Under the pieces are notes generated by a model. It was not told the origin of the DNA, made no database searches, and was given only the letters and a program-made list of their open reading frames with translations. A stretch of DNA of 64,000 nucleotides, taken from Nectonema munidae. Taxonomy: Eukaryota; Nematomorpha; Nectonematoida; Nectonematidae. Positions 1 to 10,400 of this stretch are shown one piece after another. Every line of letters starts with the position of its first letter. Position 1 is the stretch's first letter. The position numbers were made by a program, and so were the translations under genes. Where the stretch lies: positions 450,001-514,000 of the forward strand of contig JAUIRK010000945.1 of NCBI GenBank assembly GCA_030549495.1, written 5' to 3'.

Positions 1-1142
1 CAAGATTAAGGGAATTCATAGATCCACATATGTTCACTAAAAATGATAGGAAAATACGAAAACGAACATTAGAAAATTCTACATGCGTGTCTGGTCTGCT
101 GTGCTTGAATTGCTGGATTTCTTTCCATAATGTCGCCCCCTCGAAACTTTTCCTTTGAAAAGCCGCATCACGTTTGAGTGCAGCACAAGTTTTTCTAAAT
201 CATTTTCCTTGCATAAATCTGAAAACAAAGAAGAGTTTAAGGCATTTGCTTTAAAATTAATTACGCTGTTTTAATGACTTCATTGAAAACATTTTAACCC
301 ATCAGGTATGCTTTTCACTATTAAGGCTTGGCCTACGAATTACGCACTGAGTACCAATTACATCTCAAGATTTTTCCTTAATCAGATTCTAAAAACTAGA
401 ACGACAAGAAATTGCTAGAGACGGTCAGCACACACTCCAATTGGATGTTCTGGCTTAATAACATGTGTTGTAAAAAATTCTCCACCTCGTCAGATATTTC
501 TCCTGCAGTCGTTCTAATGCAAGAGTTTTGTAAAACAAAAAATTGTCTACCAGGCATATATATATATTTTTTAGTTTCATCAAGCTGAATTGCAGGAAAG
601 ACAACGTGCCACCAGACATCTCGCCTATTAGCCTTCTAACGGTATCACTTGACAGGGAGATATTCTTCAACCTTACTAGTTCAGAATTTCTTACCACTTT
701 CAATATGTTATCTGTGCAGCAAGGAAATATCAACTCTTCTCCTATGTTTTGGGCTTTTTTGACAATAAAAATATTTTGCAAAAACACTGTTGTTATCAAA
801 CCTGGATTTAAGCTATCGTTCAACCTGACGTTTAAAATAGTCAATAGTTTTATTTAGCGAATTCCATGGCTTCACTTGATGGACTTTAGAAAAGAGGATT
901 CCTTCGAATTTTCGAACACAAAATACACTTAAGTTCCTCTTCCCCACCAGGCGTTAATTCAGTAAAACCAAATTTCAAGTATGAGTTGTCATATTTCATT
1001 TTTTTAAGCCATTAAGAAAAATGCCAAAATCGCAAATGACACATGTTAGATAAAACAATTCACTCAGTGAGATCTTTTGTGTCCACATGAAACTGTTTCG
1101 CGATCGCGTAAGGCACTGCGGACTCCAGTTTGAAAACCACTG
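1..1142 (-). mobile_element. hAT transposon, ZBED5-like, copy A (cut by window edge)
   Basis: The 5' terminal inverted repeat is at the right end (about 1112-1142) and reads on the minus strand as CAGTGGTTTTCAAACTGGAG. The same terminus occurs near 48792. Inward on the minus strand (844-455) a decayed transposase frame contains KKAQNIGEELIFPCC and DTVRRLIGEMSGG, motifs typical of ZBED5-type hAT transposases. Bases 1-240 match the transposase stretch at 49770-49930 in reverse. The frame has several stops, so this copy cannot encode a full transposase, and it runs off the left edge. Confidence 0.8.
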
Positions 1143-2240
1143 AGTCAGAAGTTTGATGCAATCAAAATTACAAACAAGTAATGTGACTTCATAAAATAAT
1201 GGGTGTGTGCTCCAAATAATGCTGGTGTGTATAAATAGATTATATAATAACCGAGTGTTTATTTAACAGCTCCATATGGTTGCCATTATTTTTTTTAAAG
1301 AAAGCCAGAAAGTCTACCTTTTGGTTATATAATCAAGTTTTTACCCCATTAACCCTTTGAGAACCAACATGACAATAGTTTCGCAAGAAATGAAAATCAT
1401 GTAACATTTTGATTCAAAAAAGTCAACAGAAGATCTTCAGTTATCAAAGGACTAATAAAAAGAATAATCCAAATATATCAGATGTAAAGCAGCAGATTTG
1501 TATTATAAAGCGTTAATAAACACAGACGATTCTGTTTTTTGTTGTAATAACTTTTTTTCCTATGTATACTACCGACTTTTGAATTACACGATATCAAGTT
1601 TTCGAGACATTAGGTCTACAAAAGTTAACTTTTTTAGGTCAACTTTCTTAATACACCATTTTTTTGTCAATAATCTTTATTTTGCATAAATTTCAGAAGT
1701 TAGCAAATGAAGAACAAGTTCTTTTTTGTGGGGTGTTTTCATCGAGAAGGCACAATTGCGCCGCTGGTATCAAACTATGAGAAAGTTGGCTTGATGCGAG
1801 ATCGAACCCAAGACCTTGAGTTATCGAATCCCAGTACCTAACCAACCTTGCTCACGCCCAAACAAAAGAGAAACAGTTCATAAATCATATAAAAAATATC
1901 ATGTTGTAAATAATTGTTTGAATTTAATATTTTTATAGATAGGAAAATTTTTTAACTCTTCCATTCTGGAACATAAATTGATTTATTTAATTCATGCTTC
2001 GATCAAAGAGCTCGGAATGAGAAAAGGAAACTCATTTTTACTTTTGAATGATGTCGTTAAGTACTGATTCGTGTGTGTGAAATTTTTGCTCAACTGAACC
2101 GTAAAGTGATCTCATTTACAATGATAATCTTAACAATTAATGCGAAAAAGTAAACACGGAATTATTTTTTTCGTCATTTTTTTTTAAGAATCCTCAAGTC
2201 AACTTTTATTGGCCCTAATTATAACAATTTTATTGGTTAG
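1143..2240. other. AT-rich spacer with one SINE, no gene seen
   Basis: Apart from the SINE at 1728-1860 I see no coding frame with splice signals here. Upstream exons of the WD40 gene must lie in this spacer unrecognised or left of the window. Confidence 0.5.
1728..1860 (-). repeat. tRNA-derived SINE, family 1, copy 1
   Basis: Read on the minus strand it begins GGGCGTGAGCAAGGTTGGTT (A-box-like) and carries a B-box-like GGTTCGATC, followed by a shared body (TGCCTTCTCGATGAAAACAC) ending in a short tail. Homologous copies lie at 20074, 36909, 57243 and, more diverged, 45728. Internal RNA polymerase III promoter boxes and the dispersed copies support a tRNA-derived SINE. Confidence 0.75.
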
Positions 2241-4258
2241 GATCTCAAGTGCTGCGATATCCTCTTGTGGTGTTGGAGGAGATTGTGTAGCGATTGGCGC
2301 CTCTAACAGCCAAGTAACGTTGACTGACATACGTCAATCATCCCTCGAAGCTTCAACTTCCTTCACGACGGACCAATTGGGCGCTTGTATTCACTTGGCC
2401 CACAACTCCACCTTCCTCGCTTGTGCCTTCGATAGCAACGTCTTGTGCGTCTTCGATACGCGCTTCCCCTCTCAAATCTTGCATCGCACCAAAGTATCTC
2501 CCCTTTTATTTTCTTCGAAATATCCGTAGCTGTTTTGGGCATTGGAGTCGAAACTTTATTTCCTGGCTTGGAAGTCGGCGTCAAAAAAACTAACTAGAAA
2601 TAAGATGATATTTTTTTTTAGAATATATACTTTATAAATATATTTTTTATTATAGTAACATTTTTTTATAAAAATAATTCATAAAAACTTTTTTTTATTG
2701 GAAAAAAAGTTAAAAAAAGATTATTTATAAAATACTAGCTAACTAATCACACTATGCTCTCATATCACCCTCAAGAAAAGTTATTCCCTTTAAAGTTGGT
2801 TATGGTGACATGTTGGTGACCGTAGTGGTTGAAAATTGTTTATTTCTTTCTTATTTTTTATTCGAAAAAAATTCCATTCTTCCTTCATATTTTTAAAAAT
2901 TTATTTTTTTATTTTAAGTTTTTTTTAATTACATACATATTTTGTAAATCACTAAATATTTACAAATCAATTTTTTCTCCTCTTTAATCAAGTAATAGTG
3001 AGTGTCTATAAAATAAAGTGTAGCAGCCTTTTTCAAAACTAAAATGTTCAAAAATTGATTTAAAAATCATCTATACTTAAAAAAACTGAAAATAAAAATA
3101 AAAAAAAGTCAAATTTTGCATAAAATATAGAATATAAAAATAAAATGAATAATATTTAGAAGGCTGTTTCAAACTTTATAATAATAAATTGTCTTTACAA
3201 TCCATTCTCACCCAATAATAACTTTTTTACTTTATTTAGCTGAAAGCACCCATCAAGAGCCTTTCTTACAGAAACAGCAACTTCTTGTGGCTTTCTCTTG
3301 CAGACAAATCGCTCCACATGTTCAATCCACACTCCCAATTCAAACAACTCTTCGTATGGCTTCATTTACTTCATTGTTTTCACATCATGATTATAAACTT
3401 TTACAAAAGGCATACAGGAATGTGAATCAATTGTATGTGGGATATTCTAAATTTATTTATCTGTAAGAAGAGAATGTATAATTACTTTTTTATCGATAAA
3501 TGAATGATAAGTCTTCTCTTATCATTCATTTGGAAAACGATGAAAATATTGATCACAATCAATCAATAAAATATTTGTTTAGATGAGATTCAAATATTTG
3601 TCCTCTGAAATCTGTTGAACAGTGGACATACAAATGATGCAAGTACACAGCCATAATATCGACATACGAATGTTGACGTTCATAATGTCGATATCCGTTT
3701 GAATATTTTTGCTTGCTATCTTAATGTTATCTCTAATATAAATGAGTTGAATTGCAATTTGCAGCAACGAATATGCTCAGCAGGAAAGGTGTTGAAATGG
3801 TGAAAGTTTTGCATTTCCTTCATCTCTCCCTACCTTTTTATGGAACATATCCCATATGAATTGGAATGTCTTTGACTGACACAACTGAGAATCTTGATCT
3901 CCAATCGCGTCCACTTTTTCACACATTTTTCTTGTTTTTCAGTCGATGAAGTTCCAATCAAAAGTGGTTGGCGTTATTAGCGTTGGCGAAAGCTTTATTC
4001 TTTCTTGTCTCTCTACAGGCAGTATTTATTCTTATGATTTGCGTGACCCATATCATAAGCTCAGTGTTTTCAAAGCTGCTCCTCAACTCACTAGAGTATT
4101 TTTTCTTTCCTTTTTTTAGAAGCTTTTTTTTCACTTTTTTCAATTTTTTACGCGCTTAGATCTACTCTCGCCGAAACATCCTTTGTGCCAATGTTGATAG
4201 CCAAGTAATTTCAGTGCTGGGTGTAGCCAATAAATCGCCATTTCAATTTTTTGACTGA
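2241..4258 (+). CDS. WD40-repeat protein, C-terminal exons
   Basis: Three exons join in phase: 2241-2493, 3943-4095 and 4160-4258 (stop TGA at 4256-4258). The first intron is phase 0 with donor AAA|GTATCT and a T-rich acceptor ending in CAG; the second intron is only 64 bp. The joined C-terminal 167 residues show WD40-like strands: VAIGASNSQVTLTDIR, LACAFDSNVLCVFDTR and ILSCLSTGSIYSYDLRD, each ending in a D-x-R-like turn. WD40 blades form beta-propeller platforms for protein complexes. I cannot name the orthologue, and the exons for the N-terminal part were not found. The first exon could instead begin at 2250 (acceptor CTCAAG), which would change the phase. The fold assignment is by pattern only. 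Confidence 0.65.
3195..3365 (-). CDS. small ORF, 56 aa, hypothetical, inside WD40 gene intron
   Basis: An ATG-to-TAA frame on the minus strand encodes 56 residues with balanced, protein-like composition, including the segments ELGVWIEHVERF and QEVAVSVRKALDGCF. Its base composition is clearly richer in G and C than the flanking poly-A/T intron sequence. The codon before the ATG is a stop, so either this is the true start or a weak acceptor lies just upstream. I do not recognise the family. It lies antisense in the 1.45-kb intron of the WD40 gene and could be an independent gene, a terminal exon, or a transposon remnant. Confidence 0.35.
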   Translation of the reverse strand: MKPYEELFELGVWIEHVERFVCKRKPQEVAVSVRKALDGCFQLNKVKKLLLGENGL

Positions 4259-7200
4259 TTGAATTGGATGCTTTCATTTATAAAAAATCTTTTGAAGATA
4301 TACTGCATTTGTTATGTTTCATATTATATGCTATATACATAATTTCATTTATTTTTGTATCCAATAAATCTCATAATGTTATTTTCTTTTGATATCCTAT
4401 ATTTTTGCAATAGTATTCAAACCTTGTTGATATTCCTTTTCTAAAAATTGTGTATTTTAGGAAACTGTGGAAAATCAATTACACAGAAGAATGAAAGTGC
4501 CTTCAAAACTGACAAACTTGATATTATTTGAGTTAAACTTCCTGACGGAGCGGAATGCTTGTTGTTTTAATATTGTATCAGTGGTCTGGCATAGGCATCG
4601 CCGACAACGAAATGTACAGAAAGTATATGTAACATGCTAAGTATAGCGCTTGCCCCAACTACTATATGCTTAAATATATAGATTTGATTTTTTTAGTTCA
4701 ACTCGAGAAAAGCAACTTCAATTCCAAATTTCTTTATAACAATTTGCATAGTTTTTAAGAAGCTGTCCGATAGAAAATTTATAAAACCTCGCAAAAATAA
4801 AAAAAATATCCAAGCTCTTCAATTGATGCTTGCAGAATCCTATGTATTAGGATGTTATATGATAAAAACCAAACGGCGTCTGTCATTATTATAAAATTTA
4901 TTAAGAATAGGACAAGTATTTAAGTATTGGAAATAATACAATTGAACATAGATCAGTTAGAAGTAAAGTTATATTTATATAATATACACATCAAGGATGA
5001 GAGCCGCTAACAGATGCAAATAAAATACGCCATCACTGGGGGAGAGAAATTGATTCAACATATATTAGATATACATACATATGTATTGATATAAAATAGT
5101 GCATAACACAAAAATATAGCTGCATCATGAGGACGTATCATGCTTTGAGATTTTAATTTGAACGAGTACAGCAGTCTTTAATCCGACAGTCATGATGATC
5201 GCGATGAACAAAATATTTCTTTAGTTAAAATGTCTTGAATCTAATGGATCGAAACGGAGGAAAAACAATCTTTCCAGAATTTTCAGGCACGATATCGTAG
5301 GTAGAGCATGTTTCTGATTTTATTATGTTAAATCTATGCACGACCATGTGCTTGCGAACACGTAAAGTATATTCTTCAGACTGAAACTTAAGACAAAACC
5401 ATTCAGAAAATTTATATGGAAGGTTTTTATTTTTAAATTCAATATGAATATAAATTTATACAATCATCAAACTTCAACAGGTTATTGTTGAAAAAATCTC
5501 TTGGTGGTGAGATATTATGATTGGCAAATTCGATTCCGTTCTTACAACTTTTTTTGAGCAGAGAAAATCTTTTTGCTTCGACTAATCAAAAATTTTCATC
5601 GATTCAGAATGAGTATTATATGTATTTAAATAATTATGATATTAAAATAAAGTTCATATATTGCTTTTCCTTAAAAGAAAGTATGATATGATTCTGATAT
5701 TTATATTATTATCTTTCAAATTTGGCATTTCCGAAATCAAAGGACGCATCATTTTGATTGAAATCATTGTAGATTGCTTTTATGATAAAAATGATTTTCT
5801 TGTAGTTTCAGTTTTTGTATCGATATATTTTTTATACTAAATAAGCATTGAAATGGGATTTAATGGATACGCAACTCCTAATTATTCATAATGTCTTGAA
5901 TTTATCCCTATATACAACTTAGCACCTATTTTAAATACACTCTTGAAAATTTATTTTTTATACAGTTTTAAGCTCATAACGTTTTTATATCTATAATTAA
6001 ATGATGCCTACTTGATTTAAAAAGGCGTCAATCAAGATTTTGATTCAGTATAAAATTCTGCCCCAAAAATATCCTTCAAGTTAAGGATATTTTTATTATT
6101 CTATGTTGACTACGCTTATTTCATTTTTGTACTACTTTGGCCAATACGGTTAAAAAATATTCTGAAGAGGCAATTGAATTTGTTATTGAGAATCAGTTTT
6201 CTCGAAAAAATCATTTTTCATTTTTTTGTGTAAAATCGTTATATATTGGTTATATAGTACGAATATATTTTTTAAATATCTTTTGGCTTACTATACTTTC
6301 TTCAATCATGTTGAGTTGAGAATATTTGTTTAGAAAAAAGAAAGCCAAACGACATATTAAATTTTTTGAAGATAAATAAAAGAAGGAAGCTTCCTCAGCT
6401 TCCATTTTTAAATGAACAAGGTAGAAGTTTTACCAACAAATACGTAACTTTAAGAAAGAAGTATGTGTCTGAATTATAATGAGAATCTACCCGGGTCCAA
6501 TAAACTAAGAAGTGGTGTAATGATCTAATATTCGGTATTTTAAAAAAGATATTGACAGTGAACAAAAATTTCTCGTCTCCCAATGAAAATTCTCTAAAGC
6601 TTTATGCTAATTGCTATCAGATAAGATTGCAATAATAACAATTTCACTTCTGATGGATGGAAATCAGAAAATGTTCAGTCCGTTAGATTTATCAAAATAG
6701 CCACAGATTTCAATATATGAAGATCTAGTATCGCTATGAAGATAATTTATACTCAAATTGAACAAGGAAACTTTTGAATTGGGATTTGTTGACAAATATT
6801 CAGAATGAACATCTGTTCATATCACCTGATAATAAATTTATGATTCTGATGATAAAAAAAAGGCTGAGATCATCAAAAAGTTTATCTAAAATTGGAAAGC
6901 TCTAAGATCGGCTTAAGTCTGTTCTATGTAAATCTAAAAAAAGGTTTTTTAGAACACAGGTTTCAGAAAATTAATTTTTAGTAAACTGAAAACACAGGTT
7001 TCAGAAAATTTATTTTTAGTATTTCTGAAGTAATCAAGGACGGATCATCTTAGAATGAATTGCAAACTGCATAAAGTATAGAAGAAATGACGTGCGGACT
7101 AGAAGCTGATAACCAATGTGTAGACAAAATGGAGGACAGCCTAATTTACTTAAAAGATTTAATTTTGTCGCAAGAACTGTTATATTTAAATCATTTTATA

Positions 7201-7599
7201 GCAGGTTTGATTGATTTTCACAAAAAATAAAGATCACCACTAAAACGGGTCCAAGCTTTAAACTATAAAGTAATCAATAAATTATTATCCATAGCATTAA
7301 TATGCAATGATACTTGAAGAAACCAAACAGTCTCTCTAAGGTGAGCATCATTCATAACATCTTTGTCTAATGCATCAACATTAACACTCATTCATGGTAA
7401 ATGTTCCTACATTTAACAAATTCTCTTTCATTTTTCTAGCATCCACGAACATATGTGCCTGCAATATGATTGGACGATTTAAGTTTCTTATTTTCACAAT
7501 GTTTTTTTAAAATTCAATAGAGCATAGAATAAGACTAGCTTCTTTAATGTGTAGTAGTTCTTTCTCTCAACAGTTAAGAGGTTATGTACATAAAAGCTG
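4259..7599. other. AT-rich intergenic region, nothing recognised
   Basis: Both strands were read. Open frames here are short, AT-driven and lack splice context. No repeat with a matching copy elsewhere in the window was noticed, apart from a local duplication of about 30 bp near 6957-7020 (AAAACACAGGTTTCAGAAAA-like). Confidence 0.5.
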
Positions 7600-8020
7600 T
7601 ATTCGATGAGATTTGGTATATACTCGTCAAAGTTGGGCATTGAAAGGAGCTGAGAAAAGTAGACTAAATACAACCGACAGGAGAATGCTTTAAATTATGT
7701 GTGACTTTATTTTAAAATCCAAAATAACAAATGCGAAAATAGGAAATCGATGGCAAGTAAATGAAATAGACAATATTTTGAAGAAGCAAAGGCTAAGATG
7801 TTTTGGCCAAATAAATAGGAGATCCAAAGCAGAGTGCATCAAAAAGACTCATGAATTACAAAATTTGGGCAAGCATAGGAGTAGACCAAAAATGAGCCCG
7901 AAAAAAGTAGGTGAGAAGGATATGAGACATTTGAAAGACGACGAGCAAAATAGGAGAAAGTGGAAATATAAAATTGAACGAATATTTTTTATTCATATAG
8001 TTGTAAAAAGTGGCTAGACC
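7600..8020 (+). mobile_element. LINE fragment, C-terminal reverse transcriptase region
   Basis: Around 7640-7710 the translation resembles the end of a LINE reverse transcriptase (WALKGAEKSRLNTTDRRML). In the frame from 7697 it continues with KKQRLRCFGQINR, GKHRSRPKMSPKK and DEQNRRKWK. The order 'RLRWFGH..R ... GRPKK ... DR..W' is the familiar C-terminal block of several non-LTR clades (RTE- and R-like). The 5' part and any target duplication are missing, and a stop separates the two pieces, so it is a dead 5'-truncated fragment. Confidence 0.65.
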
Positions 8021-8471
8021 CTATAGATTGGTGGGAAAGAAACACTAATTTTAACTAATTACGCCTTCATTTGATATAGGAATCTTGGAATTTGAAGAAT
8101 AGTTCACAAATTTCTCAGCACAACAAAGATTTGTGTCATTAACACTTAGCTCATATAAGAAAGCATTCCCTATAATTCGGCCATTGTTTGCCGTCTTTCT
8201 TTAAATAGGAGTTTTGCGTGTAATTCTTTTGTGGTATGATGAGTGGCTTTATTTTCGTGAATTTCTCTGGTCCGTTACCGACGACTTATTTAGATAGGCC
8301 ATTTGTGTGTATTTTTTGGTGTGTGATGAGTTGTTTCATCGGTTGATATGATTGGTCCGTTGGGGTTGACAGAAAGTGACAGTAAACTCTCACTTCTCAT
8401 TGGCTAATTATATGAAGTTACCAATACTCTGTGCTGTATTTGTTTGCAATTCATTAAAACATCACCTCAAG

Positions 8472-9926
8472 ATGTCTCGCTTTTTTATGTTTATTATTAT
8501 GCTGTTTTTCTGGAGTTTTACTAAACTTTCAGGGACATGCCACAATACGATATTTATCAATGATAACAATAATGATAAATTAAGTACTACAATGAAACTA
8601 AACTATAACTTTTTAACAAAGATAGGTCAAGTATTAGTAAAGAATAGCAAGAACATGTCAATAGAAATATTCAAGGATGAAGAAGAAAATGTTAAAAAAA
8701 TAAGTGAGATTCCTGGAGTTTGTCAAGTTTGTAGTTTGTTTAATCTCATTAGCTATTTTGTAATCTTAAGTATATATTTAAAAAGTGTGAAATTAATTAT
8801 TTATATCACTTTCCTTTGCATTCGCCAAGGAAAAAAATGGACACAAAATTTACAACTTAAACAAGAGCAACCCCCGAAAAAGGTTCGTACAAATATATTT
8901 AAAAAATTAGCAAATTTTTCAAAAAAGAAGGAAAACTCAGAATCAGAAAGTATCAAAAACATACCTTTACCGGTAGAAACAGTTAAGAACAAGGGCAATC
9001 AAAAAGCCTTTGTATTGATAGAAAAGAAAGAAAATGAGAAAAGAAAAACACAAAACGATAGCTCAGACTCCAAAACTCCCAAAGCAAATCCATGTCCAAG
9101 TAGTGAAAAGATTATCAAGAAACCTCCTGGATTTATCAATGACAGACTGAATTGTTACGCCAATTCCTTAATTCAATGTATTTTCAACTTGCCAAATATT
9201 GAAGAAGCAATAGGCGGAAACAAACTCTTAAAAGAACTGTATCAGAGTTACACAACCAAGAAGGGTCCTTTATCGAACAGAGCGTTTAGGAAGTCAATTG
9301 ACAAGAAGAGATACGATGGCAAAAGTACACAAGACCCTCTCGAATTTCTGGATGATGTATTTTTGAAGTGCCCACAACTTGAATTGCCTTTTAACATAAT
9401 TACAAGGACACACTTTTCATGTGAATGTGGCCACCAAGTATACAATGACATAGAAAATCAAAAAGGTCTGCAAGTCAATTACAACGAAGGAGAGATGATG
9501 GACGTAGAAGAAGCAACCAATAGGAGCACGCAAGAAATAATGAGCGAAAGGAAATGTTCTGAATGCGGCAGATACATGAAGGAGAAAATGGACATACTTT
9601 CTTCTCCCATGTACTTGATTGTCAGAACGAACATTTTCAACTACAGGAACCAAACGAAGAACAGAATACACTTGAAGACGCTAGAAACGTTGAACTTAAA
9701 TGCATCCAAGAAAGAGTCCTACAAATTCGTAGGTTCTATTTTCCATAACGGCCATTATAATCCAGATTCATTTTATCATTACACATCTTTAATAAAAACA
9801 AATGAAAGGGGAACGTACATTTACGCGGATGACAAAAGAGTTGACATAACTAAGGAGATTCCACTAGGTTATTACTTGGACGACATTATCGGAAGTACAT
9901 ATGTCATGTTTTTTTCGAAAATATAA
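8472..9926 (+). CDS. Ubiquitin-specific protease (USP, peptidase C19) homologue, single exon
   Basis: This 484-aa frame has a C-terminal USP domain (about residues 216-484). The Cys box reads GFINDRLNCYANSLIQ; canonical USPs have G-L-x-N-x-G-N-T-C-Y, so the Gly-Asn-Thr before the catalytic Cys is replaced. The QDPLEFL motif (QDAxEFL in the family) and two CxC/CxxC zinc-ribbon pairs (CECG, CSECG) follow. The His box FYHYTSLIK and the acidic YADDKRV also follow, so a Cys-His-Asp triad looks intact and deubiquitinase activity is plausible. The first residues (MSRFFMFIIMLFFWSF) are hydrophobic, and a second hydrophobic stretch lies near residues 95-125. Those AT-rich parts might instead be an unrecognised intron or UTR. 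An in-frame ATG at 8412 is an alternative start. A LINE fragment lies upstream and a dispersed-type repeat downstream; a retrogene or transposon cargo is possible. Confidence 0.7.
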   Translation: MSRFFMFIIMLFFWSFTKLSGTCHNTIFINDNNNDKLSTTMKLNYNFLTKIGQVLVKNSKNMSIEIFKDEEENVKKISEIPGVCQVCSLFNLISYFVILSIYLKSVKLIIYITFLCIRQGKKWTQNLQLKQEQPPKKVRTNIFKKLANFSKKKENSESESIKNIPLPVETVKNKGNQKAFVLIEKKENEKRKTQNDSSDSKTPKANPCPSSEKIIKKPPGFINDRLNCYANSLIQCIFNLPNIEEAIGGNKLLKELYQSYTTKKGPLSNRAFRKSIDKKRYDGKSTQDPLEFLDDVFLKCPQLELPFNIITRTHFSCECGHQVYNDIENQKGLQVNYNEGEMMDVEEATNRSTQEIMSERKCSECGRYMKEKMDILSSPMYLIVRTNIFNYRNQTKNRIHLKTLETLNLNASKKESYKFVGSIFHNGHYNPDSFYHYTSLIKTNERGTYIYADDKRVDITKEIPLGYYLDDIIGSTYVMFFSKI

Positions 9927-10154
9927 TAACTCCAAGATATATATCTATTCATTATAAAAAAGACAAAAGATTTTTCATATTTATTTCATTATCTAATATA
10001 TACTAGCAGTTGTAAAAAATTTTGGTTAAGGGTTGTAAAAAGAAAGGTAATCAAGGATATTTAAAGAATTTTGCTAAGGGTTTTAAAAGTCAAATAATGT
10101 AAAAGAAACTAATATATATAAAAATAAATCTACTAATTCATTAACAAATTAAAA

Positions 10155-10400
10155 TGGGAGGGGCTGTCTGACACCGGCATTAGAATAGTGTTAGCGTATC
10201 ATCTGCGTGTCGTAAGAGGCGACTCAAAGATGGAGGCTGGTCTGTGCCATTAATCAGGCAACAATGAGTGTGAGAATTCTGGCTCACATGAGACCCCCGT
10301 CTTCGGACGGATAATACCTTTTTGGAGGGGGGACCTGAATTCCAGGAATGAGACACAAAACATTCAACACATGACCCAATGGACCACCTCACCAATTTTT
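10155..10400. repeat. GC-richer repeat-like block, unclassified
   Basis: This 245-bp block stands out from the surrounding AT-rich DNA. It carries TGTCGTAAGAGGCGACTCAA, a stretch I associate with dispersed non-LTR-type repeats in animal genomes, and a short palindrome, CCGTCTTCGGACGG. It could be the 5' UTR or a fragment of a LINE, but no second copy is in the window. The open frame on its minus strand is not convincing. Confidence 0.4.
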
